Source: Clostridia bacterium (lineage in GTDB: Bacteria > Bacillota > Clostridia > Christensenellales > DTU072). Taken from it: a stretch of 10,669 nt of DNA. Location of the stretch: contig JAQVTZ010000053.1 in the NCBI GenBank assembly GCA_028699795.1, positions 1 to 10,669 on the forward strand, given 5' to 3'. The notes under the pieces were generated by a model. It did not search any database, had not been told where the DNA came from, and saw only the letters and a program-made list of their open reading frames with translations. The position numbers and the translations under genes were made by a program. This document shows, one piece after another, positions 1-5,257 of this stretch. The first letter of the stretch is position 1, and each line of letters starts with the position of its first letter.

Positions 1-34
1 TGCTTTTTACTACAAATGCTGCAAACTTCTGCAT
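1..34 (-). CDS. Start of an unidentified gene, cut by the window edge
   Basis: A minus-strand ATG at 34-32 opens a frame that stays open to the window edge and reads MQKFAAFVVKS. An AAGGG-like ribosome binding site (plus-strand 42-46) lies 7-8 nt upstream. A plausible promoter (-10 at 62-67) would start transcription about 20 nt before the ATG. Together these form a coherent small expression unit downstream of the rplQ terminator. Eleven codons are too few to assign a family, and I do not recognise the product. In many Clostridia, ECF transporter ATPase genes follow rplQ, but these residues do not resemble their usual start. The frame could also be chance. Confidence 0.4.
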   Translation of the reverse strand, partial: MQKFAAFVVKS

Positions 35-61
35 TTTTTAACCCTTACTTCGTAATAATTT

Positions 62-88
62 ATTATAACATATGTTACATTATTGCAA
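62..88 (-). promoter_or_regulatory. Probable promoter for the gene leaving the window
   Basis: On the minus strand, TATAAT (62-67) is preceded by TGT, giving an extended -10 (TGnTATAAT). A TTGCAA at 83-88 could be the -35 with a short 15-bp spacer; TTGTTG at 86-91 with an 18-bp spacer is the alternative. It lies just past the rplQ terminator and about 28 nt before a start codon with a ribosome binding site, so it probably starts a new transcription unit. The -10 sits beside a 12-bp perfect palindrome (66-77), TAACATATGTTA. Confidence 0.5.
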
Positions 89-112
89 CAATATTTTAGT
101 AATAATAATAAC

Positions 113-142
113 AAAAAACCCTGTACAACTATTGCACAGGGT
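113..142 (-). terminator. Intrinsic terminator of the alpha operon, after rplQ
   Basis: Read on the minus strand, ACCCTGTGCAA (142-132) pairs with TTGTACAGGGT (128-118) around a 3-nt TAG loop. That gives an 11-bp stem containing one G-U wobble. Six consecutive T residues (118-113) follow, the first shared with the stem. It begins 24 nt after the rplQ stop codon. The plus-strand side has no T-run, so it acts on the minus strand only. It probably marks the 3' end of the whole ribosomal transcript. Confidence 0.93.
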
Positions 143-166
143 AATTGCTTTTGTGTTTAGATATCT

Positions 167-679
167 TTATACCAGTTGAATAATTGCCTTGGATGCATCG
201 TCACCGCGGCGATTGCCGAGGCGCAGGATGCGGGTATAACCTCCGCCTTGTCCCAGCTCTTGCGCTCTTAAGTCATACTTGGGAGCATATTCGCGGAACA
301 ACTTTTCGATAAGGGGATGTTTGATATCTTTGGTACGCTCTTTATAAGCGGCCTTCTTTTCTTTTTCGCCTTGTACTTCTTGAAGATCGGGAAGAAGCGC
401 CATCATACGCCTGCGCGCCGCAAGTTTCTTGGGCCCGTCATTGGTGTATTCGACATTGATTTTCTCGTCCTTCAGATTGGTTTTTTGTTTTGTGACTTTT
501 ACATCGTCTTTATAAGTCTTTATTGCGAGAGTGATAATTTTTTCGGCCACTCTACGAACTTCTTTGGCTCTCTCGACGGTGGTCTCTATTTGACCATTCC
601 ACAGCAATTGCGCCGCTTGGCTATATACAAGCTGTACTCTTTGGTCTGTTCTTTTGCCTAATTTTCTTACGCTTGCCAT
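167..679 (-). CDS. rplQ: Large-subunit ribosomal protein bL17, enlarged form
   Basis: bL17 is a structural protein of the 50S subunit near the peptide exit side. The N-terminal half is canonical: RKLGKRTDQR at residues 5-14 and GQIETTVERAKEVR at 29-42. So is the end, GGYTRILRLGNRRGDDA at 146-162. At 170 residues it is clearly longer than the usual 110-130. The extra length lies in the middle: about 28 charged residues around 55-85, a Lys/Glu-rich stretch at 99-120, and a few residues around 139-145. The frame is intact and the conserved blocks remain in order, so these look like genuine insertions, not an error. AAGGAG lies upstream of the ATG and fuses with the rpoA stop codon; the gap to rpoA is 10 nt. 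This is the last gene before the terminator. Confidence 0.97.
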   Translation of the reverse strand: MASVRKLGKRTDQRVQLVYSQAAQLLWNGQIETTVERAKEVRRVAEKIITLAIKTYKDDVKVTKQKTNLKDEKINVEYTNDGPKKLAARRRMMALLPDLQEVQGEKEKKAAYKERTKDIKHPLIEKLFREYAPKYDLRAQELGQGGGYTRILRLGNRRGDDASKAIIQLV

Positions 680-689
680 AAACTACTCC

Positions 690-1640
690 TTACTCGTCCT
701 TATTGTTTAAGCTTAGGCCGATGGCTTCCAGCTTTTTGATGACCTCATCTAGGGATTTGCGACCGAGATTGCGGACCTTAAGCATATCCTCTTCGGATCT
801 CTTTACAAGGTCTTCCACGGTGAAAATGCTGGCCCTCTTGAGGCAGTTTAGCGGCCGTACCGACAGCTCTAGCTCTTCGATACTCATAGACATCGCCTTT
901 GTTTGCTTATCGTCGTCACGGTTGACGAGAATCTCAACATTCTCCATATCTTCTACAAGATTGATAAAGAGTTTGAGATAATCCTGCATCACCTTGGCGG
1001 CAAGAGCGATAACTTCTCTGGGAGACGATGCGGCATTGGTGCGCACATGTATAAAAAGCTTGTCGTAATCGATAGATTGCTCGACACGGGTGCTTTCGAC
1101 ATTGTAACTCACCGCCACTACGGGCGAAAACAAAGAGTCTATCGGAATATAACCTATCGGTGCTTTGGGGTTCTTATTGTCTTTTGCGCTAACATAACCG
1201 CGCCCAACGCCAATGGTAAGCTCCATATTGATAGAGGCGCCCTTGTCCATTGTGCAAATGGTAACATCGGGATTGGTAATCTCTATACCGGAGGGAACAT
1301 TGATATCGCCTGCGGAAACAACACATTCGCCGCTCTTTACCAAAGAAACCACGGTATTTTCGAATGTTTCGGGATCATGCACCTTAACAGCGATTTCTTT
1401 GAGGTTAAGAATAATATCGGCTACATCTTCGCGCACGCCGGATATTGTGGAAAACTCGTGACTTACTCCATCTATTTTTACGCCTATGATGGCCGCTCCG
1501 GGAAGAGCTGTGCAAAGTATCCGGCGGAGGCAGTTTCCTATTGTGATGCCATAACCTCTCTCCAAAGGCTCCATGATAAAAGTCGCCTCGGACCTGCTTG
1601 GTTCTTCCGCAGTGATTTTAGGTTTAAATATTTCCATCAT
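690..1640 (-). CDS. rpoA: DNA-directed RNA polymerase subunit alpha
   Basis: The alpha subunit dimerises to nucleate RNA polymerase assembly, and its C-terminal domain contacts upstream promoter DNA and activators. The 316-residue product has the N-terminal assembly domain (about 1-230, with the conserved ERGYGITIGNCLRRILC near residues 27-43), a short linker, and a C-terminal helix-hairpin-helix domain (about 250-311). The latter contains SVRPLNCLKRA, whose arginine (about 262) matches the DNA-contacting Arg265 of E. coli, and VRNLGRKSLDEV. Two ATG codons sit in tandem (1640-1638 and 1637-1635). GGAGG lies 8 nt before the first, which is the better start. The gap to rpsD is 24 nt. The position between rpsD and rplQ is the standard one. 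Confidence 0.99.
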   Translation of the reverse strand: MMEIFKPKITAEEPSRSEATFIMEPLERGYGITIGNCLRRILCTALPGAAIIGVKIDGVSHEFSTISGVREDVADIILNLKEIAVKVHDPETFENTVVSLVKSGECVVSAGDINVPSGIEITNPDVTICTMDKGASINMELTIGVGRGYVSAKDNKNPKAPIGYIPIDSLFSPVVAVSYNVESTRVEQSIDYDKLFIHVRTNAASSPREVIALAAKVMQDYLKLFINLVEDMENVEILVNRDDDKQTKAMSMSIEELELSVRPLNCLKRASIFTVEDLVKRSEEDMLKVRNLGRKSLDEVIKKLEAIGLSLNNKDE

Positions 1641-1664
1641 ATTGAAATCCTCCTTATTGGGATA

Positions 1665-2288
1665 TTACTTGGAGTACAACTCGACGATCATGTGGTCGGC
1701 TATGGACAGATCCACATCCTCGCGGGTGGGTAGTTCTACAACCTGTCCGCTGAGAGTCGCTGTATCAAATTTGAGCCACTTGGGAAGATTGGATATTTTG
1801 GAATTCTTGAGTTCTACAAAGAATGCTTTATCTTTATGCGTTTCTTTTACGGCAATGGTATCCCCTGCTTTTACAAGATAAGAAGCGATATTAACCGGCT
1901 TGTCATTTACCGTGATGTGCCCGTGATTCACAAGCTGTCTTGCCTGCGCTCTGGAAGAACCGATACCCATACGGAATACGATATTATCCAGCCTGCGCTC
2001 GATAAGAACCAACATGTTGTCACCTGTCGCACCGCGCATTCTTTCGGCCATTTCGTAGTAACGATGAAATTGCTTCTCCATAAGACCGTATGCTCTCTTG
2101 GCTTTTTGTTTTTCGCGCAACTGTATTCTGAAGGCAGACGCTTTTTTGCGACCCAAACCGTGTTGTCCGGGAGGTGTAGGACGCTTTTCTAGCGCGCAGT
2201 TCTTGCTAAAGCATCTGTCTCCTTTCAAAAATAATTTTGTTCCTTCGCGTCTGCAGAGTTTGCAAACGGGACCTGTATATCTTGCCAT
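1665..2288 (-). CDS. rpsD: Small-subunit ribosomal protein uS4, zinc-binding form
   Basis: uS4 binds 16S rRNA early in 30S assembly and helps control decoding accuracy. The product has 207 residues, normal for the family. The N-terminus carries four cysteines (C9, C12, C26, C31) in the pattern of zinc-binding uS4. The S4 RNA-binding domain spans roughly residues 98-160, with RRLDNIVFRMG and SSRAQARQLVNHGHITVN visible. AGGAGG lies 11 nt before the ATG. In Bacillus rpsD is separate from this cluster, so its place between rpsK and rpoA fits Clostridia better. uS4 autoregulates its operon in several bacteria, which makes the leader before rpsM (3096-3192) a candidate target; that is inference. 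Confidence 0.98.
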   Translation of the reverse strand: MARYTGPVCKLCRREGTKLFLKGDRCFSKNCALEKRPTPPGQHGLGRKKASAFRIQLREKQKAKRAYGLMEKQFHRYYEMAERMRGATGDNMLVLIERRLDNIVFRMGIGSSRAQARQLVNHGHITVNDKPVNIASYLVKAGDTIAVKETHKDKAFFVELKNSKISNLPKWLKFDTATLSGQVVELPTREDVDLSIADHMIVELYSK

Positions 2289-2308
2289 GATTCGTATATC
2301 CTCCTAAA

Positions 2309-2704
2309 TTACAACCTTCTGCGTTTGGGGGGACGGCAACCGTTGTGCGGGATCGGAGATACATCTTGTATCTTGGTGACCTCGAGGTCAACGACTTGCA
2401 ATGCCCTGATTGCAGCTTCTCTACCTTGTCCGGGACCCTTGACATATACCTCCACTTTGCGGAGGCCCATGTCTTTGGCGATTTTGGCTGCGTCTTCGGC
2501 AACCATCTGAGCGGCATACGGCGTCGCTTTGCGGCTGCCTCTGAGGCCCAGTTTGCCGGAGGAAGACCAACTGATTACATTCCCCTGCATGTCGGAAATT
2601 GTAACGATGGTGTTATTGAAAGAAGCATGGATATGCGCTTGGCCTTTCTCTACATGCTTGTTATCTTTTCTTCTTTTGATTGCAGATCTTCTAATAGCTG
2701 CCAT
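2309..2704 (-). CDS. rpsK: Small-subunit ribosomal protein uS11
   Basis: uS11 sits on the 30S platform and helps form the mRNA exit region with 16S rRNA. The 131-residue product matches the family end to end: a basic N-terminus, the HIHASFNNTIVTISD block (residues 24-38), GLRGSRKATPYAAQ, VYVKGPGQGREAAIRAL, and the conserved basic end DVSPIPHNGCRPPKRRRL. AGGAGG lies 9 nt before the ATG and 16 nt separate it from rpsM. Nothing unusual is seen. Confidence 0.98.
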   Translation of the reverse strand: MAAIRRSAIKRRKDNKHVEKGQAHIHASFNNTIVTISDMQGNVISWSSSGKLGLRGSRKATPYAAQMVAEDAAKIAKDMGLRKVEVYVKGPGQGREAAIRALQVVDLEVTKIQDVSPIPHNGCRPPKRRRL

Positions 2705-2720
2705 TTTTGTCTACCTCCTG

Positions 2721-3095
2721 TTAATCGGCTTTTTTTACGCGACCCACAGTACGCTTGGGACCCTTGCGGGTACGGGCATTCTGCTTGGTGTTCTGACCGC
2801 GAACGGGTAAGCCTTTGCGGTGCCTTACACCACGATAGCAGCCGATTTCCATCAGTCGTTTGATATTAAGCATTACATCTCTTTTTAGATCGCCTTCTAC
2901 ATGAAGATTCTCTTCGATGTAATCACGGATTTTGATTATTTGGTCTTCAGTCAAATCCTTTACACGAGTATCGGGGTTGATATCACAAGAAGTAAGTATC
3001 TTGTTTGATGTCGTTCTGCCGATACCGTATATGTAGGTGAGCCCGATTTCTACTCTTTTTTCACGGGGTAAATCCACACCTGATATACGAGCCAT
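2721..3095 (-). CDS. rpsM: Small-subunit ribosomal protein uS13
   Basis: uS13 lies in the head of the 30S subunit, contacts P-site tRNA through its basic tail, and bridges to the 50S subunit. The 124-residue product has the N-terminal MARISGVDLPREKRV and the helix-two-turn-helix segment with YIYGIGRTTSNKIL (about 22-35). It ends in the characteristic basic tail RHRKGLPVRGQNTKQNART followed by KGPKRTV. GGAGG lies 7 nt before the ATG. It is the first gene of the alpha operon and is preceded by a 169-nt gap with its own promoter and a structured leader, so it probably heads a separately controlled transcript. Confidence 0.98.
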   Translation of the reverse strand: MARISGVDLPREKRVEIGLTYIYGIGRTTSNKILTSCDINPDTRVKDLTEDQIIKIRDYIEENLHVEGDLKRDVMLNIKRLMEIGCYRGVRHRKGLPVRGQNTKQNARTRKGPKRTVGRVKKAD

Positions 3096-3192
3096 TTAGT
3101 AACCTCCAATTTTGATTTATGTATATGTAGGAGTCTTCGGGTAATCTGCCGTGGATGAGCGAGATCAGCCGCCCCGAAGATTTTTGCTTAAC
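3096..3192 (-). promoter_or_regulatory. Structured 5' leader of the rpsM operon
   Basis: If transcription starts about 6-7 nt past the -10 at 3199-3204, the transcript carries a leader of roughly 97 nt before the rpsM ATG. It contains an 8-bp perfect inverted repeat: TCTTCGGG (minus strand 3180-3173) pairing with CCCGAAGA (3141-3134) around a 31-nt interior. Within that interior ATCT and AGAT could pair weakly. Immediately after the hairpin, CTCC (3133-3130) could pair with GGAG of the Shine-Dalgarno site. I see no ATG in the leader and no T-run after the hairpin on this strand. It may be an autoregulatory ribosomal-protein leader, but I recognise no known class. Confidence 0.5.
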
Positions 3193-3198
3193 TGTAAA

Positions 3199-3227
3199 AT
3201 TATAACATACAATACTTTTGCTTGCAA
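3199..3227 (-). promoter_or_regulatory. Promoter for the alpha operon (rpsM to rplQ)
   Basis: On the minus strand, a perfect -10 TATAAT (3199-3204) is preceded by TGT, forming an extended -10. Exactly 17 bp upstream lies TTGCAA (3222-3227), which matches 4 of 6 positions of the -35 consensus. This is near-optimal sigma-A geometry in the only sizeable gap of the cluster, just after rpmJ. The -35 box lies inside one arm of a perfect 36-bp palindrome. Read-through from the spc genes may add to expression. Confidence 0.75.
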
Positions 3228-3247
3228 ACATTTGCAAGCAAAAGTAT
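3212..3247. repeat. Perfect 36-bp palindrome overlapping the rpsM promoter
   Basis: ATACTTTTGCTTGCAAA (3212-3228) and its exact reverse complement TTTGCAAGCAAAAGTAT (3231-3247) flank a 2-bp centre. As RNA from the spc transcript it would form a roughly 16-bp hairpin beginning 17 nt after the rpmJ stop codon. As DNA it covers the -35 element and part of the spacer of the rpsM promoter. No clean T-run follows on either strand, so it is not a classical terminator. It may be an operator, an mRNA 3'-end stabiliser, or a weak terminator. Confidence 0.85.
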
Positions 3248-3264
3248 GCTATAAACTGTTTGCA

Positions 3265-3381
3265 TTACCCCTGTGTTTGCTTATGTTTGGGGTTTTTGCT
3301 GCATATTACCATTACTTTGCCGTGTCTTTTGATGATTTTGCATTTGTCACACATAGGTTTGACAGACGGTCTGACTTTCAT
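3265..3381 (-). CDS. rpmJ: Large-subunit ribosomal protein bL36, zinc-binding form
   Basis: bL36 is a tiny zinc-ribbon protein that stabilises 23S rRNA late in 50S assembly. Reading the minus strand from the ATG at 3381 gives 38 codons, beginning MKVRPSVKPMCDKCK and ending NPKHKQTQG before TAA. The zinc ligands C11, C14, C27 and H33 are all present. The family norm is 37 residues; the extra residue lies between C27 and the NPKHK block. AGGAGG is fused to the TAG stop of infA (TAGGAGG), with 12 nt between the genes. It is the last gene before the 169-nt gap that holds the rpsM promoter. Confidence 0.97.
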   Translation of the reverse strand: MKVRPSVKPMCDKCKIIKRHGKVMVICSKNPKHKQTQG

Positions 3382-3393
3382 TTAGGTATCCTC

Positions 3394-3615
3394 CTAGTTT
3401 TTGTTGCGATATACTATTCTGCCTTTGTTGAGATCATAGGGACTTATCGCTATTTTGACATTGTCTCCCTCGCAAACCTTAACATAATGCATCCGCATTT
3501 TCCCTGCAAGATAGGCCGTTATAATATGCCCGTTTGTAAGTTTGACCTTGAAAGTGGTGCCGGGAAGCACCTCGATCACTTTGCCTTCAACCTCGATAAC
3601 ATCGTCTCTCGACAT
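3394..3615 (-). CDS. infA: Translation initiation factor IF-1
   Basis: IF-1 occupies the A site of the 30S subunit during initiation and assists IF-2 and IF-3. The 73-residue product is a single S1-type OB fold, with DDVIEVEGKVIEVLPGTTFK at the start, LAGKMRMHYVKVCEGDNVKI in the middle, and SPYDLNKGRIVYR at the end. All of this is typical of the family. AGGAGAG lies upstream of the ATG, and the gene follows the KOW-domain gene after 20 nt. The order KOW gene, infA, rpmJ is common in Clostridia. The TAG stop is part of the rpmJ ribosome binding site, suggesting coupled translation. Confidence 0.98.
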   Translation of the reverse strand: MSRDDVIEVEGKVIEVLPGTTFKVKLTNGHIITAYLAGKMRMHYVKVCEGDNVKIAISPYDLNKGRIVYRNKN

Positions 3616-3635
3616 AAAACTCTCCTATATATTTT

Positions 3636-3902
3636 TTAAGCGTTGAAACTTCGGAGCGAGCTCCTTATTTCCGCATTGAATATCTTGGCGCCTTCGCGTA
3701 GCTTGACTGCAAGTTTGGGTATCGACGAACCGTCGGTTTTTACATGCTTGATTTGTTTCAGCTTGGGCTTTTCTATTCGTCGAAGTTCGCCGTCGGCGAT
3801 TTTAATATATTTGTCGTCTACAATTTCGACCACAATAAAAAACCTTCCGCTGTCTCTGCCTTTTATCGAATATACAATGGTACCTACTTCTATCCCTTCC
3901 AT
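3636..3902 (-). CDS. KOW-domain RNA-binding protein, L14e/L6e-like
   Basis: This 88-residue basic protein begins with a KOW-like beta-barrel segment: VGTIVYSIKGRDSGRFFIVV at residues 6-25, then EIVDDKYIKIADGELRRIEKPKLK. The second half is charged and probably alpha-helical or tail-like (about 52-88). Small KOW proteins resembling archaeal and eukaryotic L14e/L6e occur at this position, between map and infA, in many Clostridia. As far as I know their role is not settled; ribosome or RNA binding is inferred from fold and context. The ATG lies 1 nt past the map stop codon and has no good Shine-Dalgarno site at normal distance (GGAG is about 20 nt away). Translation probably depends on ribosomes finishing map. 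Confidence 0.9.
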   Translation of the reverse strand: MEGIEVGTIVYSIKGRDSGRFFIVVEIVDDKYIKIADGELRRIEKPKLKQIKHVKTDGSSIPKLAVKLREGAKIFNAEIRSSLRSFNA

Positions 3903-3903
3903 A

Positions 3904-4647
3904 CTAAACCGTAAGAATCTCCACTCCGTCTTCTTTGATAATGACGGTGTTTTCGTAATGCGCCGAGGGTTTGCCGTCCCGCGTAGCTACCGTCCACCCG
4001 TCACTTAACTGACGCACACTGCGCGTTCCCATATTTATCATGGGTTCGATTGCGATGGTCATGTTTTTGACAAGTCTGATGCCTCGGCCCTCTACCCCAT
4101 AATTGGGTACGCTGGGATCTTCGTGTAGCGAAGTGCCTATACCATGACCGACAAGTTCCCTGACAACGGAATACCCGTTGCTCTCGACATAGCTCTGTAT
4201 GGCGTGTCCCAAGTCTCCCAGTCTTACACCGTCTTTAAGAACGGAAATGCCTTTATAGAAACTTTCGCGGCACACTTCCATAAGATTGCGCTTTTCGTTG
4301 CTGATATCTCCTATCGCCACGGTTCTCGCGGCATCCGCATGGAAGCCCTTATAACACGCGCCGCCATCGATCTTTAGAAGAGTTCCCTCTTCCAAAACTC
4401 TTTTGCCGGGGATTCCGTGCACAATTTCGCTGTCTATCGATGTGCATAGTGTGCCGGGGAAGCCACCATACCCTAAAAAGGAAGGAGTCGCATCACATTT
4501 TTTTATGTAATCGTAAGCAATTGCGTCCAGCCTGCGGGTGGTTACCCCCGGCTTGGCGTTTTCACTTACCAAATCCAGTACATCGCGCAAGATTGCTCCC
4601 GCCCGACGCATGTATCCGAGCTCGACTTCACTTTTAATCGATATCAT
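3904..4647 (-). CDS. map: Type I methionine aminopeptidase
   Basis: The enzyme removes the initiator methionine from nascent proteins whose second residue is small. All five metal ligands of the pita-bread fold are visible: D94 (in IDGGA), D105 (in HADAART), H168 (in GHGIG), E201 (in AIEPM) and E232 (in HYENT). H77, in IVHGIPG, matches the conserved substrate-binding histidine. The 247-residue length is normal for a type Ia enzyme with no N-terminal extension. The ATG overlaps the end of adk by 14 nt, with AGGA at suitable distance inside adk. The following KOW gene starts 1 nt after its stop. The adk-map pairing is standard in Bacillota spc operons. Confidence 0.98.
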   Translation of the reverse strand: MISIKSEVELGYMRRAGAILRDVLDLVSENAKPGVTTRRLDAIAYDYIKKCDATPSFLGYGGFPGTLCTSIDSEIVHGIPGKRVLEEGTLLKIDGGACYKGFHADAARTVAIGDISNEKRNLMEVCRESFYKGISVLKDGVRLGDLGHAIQSYVESNGYSVVRELVGHGIGTSLHEDPSVPNYGVEGRGIRLVKNMTIAIEPMINMGTRSVRQLSDGWTVATRDGKPSAHYENTVIIKEDGVEILTV

Positions 4648-5257
4648 TTAATATCCTTTTGACATCCTCGAACACTTCTTCTATCGTTCTGTCTGCGTTG
4701 AGCGTAACCAATATCCCTTTCTCTTCATAGAAGTCTATAAGAGGGTTGACGGTACTTTGGTAAACATCCAGCCGCTTTTGAATAGTTTCGGGTTTGTCGT
4801 CCTCGCGGATGTACAACTTGCCGCCGCACTTTTCGCAGGTGTCGCTGCTATAGGTCGAAATATGGTAACAAGCTCCGCATCTGCAACTTCTTCTGCCAGT
4901 CAGTCTTTTCATAACGATAGACGGATCTACCGCTAAGTTAAGAACTGCATCAATATCGGCTATCTTGTCCAATGCCACGGCTTGGGCAAGCGTACGGGGG
5001 AAGCCGTCTAAAAGAAACCCTTTTGTGCAGTCTTCTAAAGACAGCCTCGACTCTACAATTTTGATTACAACATCATCGGGAACAAGCTGGCCTTTGTCCA
5101 TAAAAGATTGGGCATACTTGCCGAGCTCGGTACCTTTCGCAATATTGCTGCGAAACGCGTCTCCCGTAGAGATGTGCGGTATTTTGTAATATTCTGTTAT
5201 CTTGTTCGCCTGAGAGCCTTTTCCGGCTCCCGGGGCGCCCAGCAATATCACATTCAT
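4634..5257 (-). CDS. adk: Adenylate kinase with cysteine-rich lid
   Basis: Adk interconverts ATP plus AMP and two ADP. The P-loop is GAPGAGKGSQA (residues 7-17), the AMP-binding part includes STGDAFR (30-36) and LLDGFPRT (82-89), and the lid spans about 118-162. Zinc-type lids normally have C-x2-C, YH and C-x2-C. Here the second pair is normal (C141, C144), but the first is C125-x-C127 with another cysteine at 130 just before Y131-H132, and the loop between the pairs is short. Either C125/C127 or C127/C130 could provide the first two ligands. Length is 207 residues, slightly below the common 214-217. Its ATG overlaps the secY stop by 1 nt (TAATG), with AAAGGA upstream. Confidence 0.98.
   Translation of the reverse strand: MNVILLGAPGAGKGSQANKITEYYKIPHISTGDAFRSNIAKGTELGKYAQSFMDKGQLVPDDVVIKIVESRLSLEDCTKGFLLDGFPRTLAQAVALDKIADIDAVLNLAVDPSIVMKRLTGRRSCRCGACYHISTYSSDTCEKCGGKLYIREDDKPETIQKRLDVYQSTVNPLIDFYEEKGILVTLNADRTIEEVFEDVKRILNDID

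Noticed and set aside
13..38. Weak inverted repeat (AAATGC with GCATTT) followed by T residues on the plus strand
   Set aside because: The stem is short and AT-rich with a mismatch if extended. It overlaps a plausible start codon on the minus strand and no plus-strand gene is visible.
903..1733. 276-codon open frame on the plus strand
   Set aside because: It lies wholly opposite rpoA and the end of rpsD, has no ribosome binding site and shows no family resemblance. It is an antisense shadow.
2206..2517. 103-codon minus-strand frame overlapping rpsK and rpsD
   Set aside because: It is out of frame with two conserved genes that fully explain the region.
3134..3185. Hairpin followed by TTTTT on the plus strand, resembling a terminator
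   Set aside because: No plus-strand gene leads into it and the loop is 31 nt. The stem is better explained as part of the rpsM leader on the minus strand.
3151..3639. 162-codon plus-strand open frame crossing the rpmJ-rpsM gap
   Set aside because: It is antisense to infA and rpmJ, which are certain genes. Its sequence is low-quality and has no start signal.
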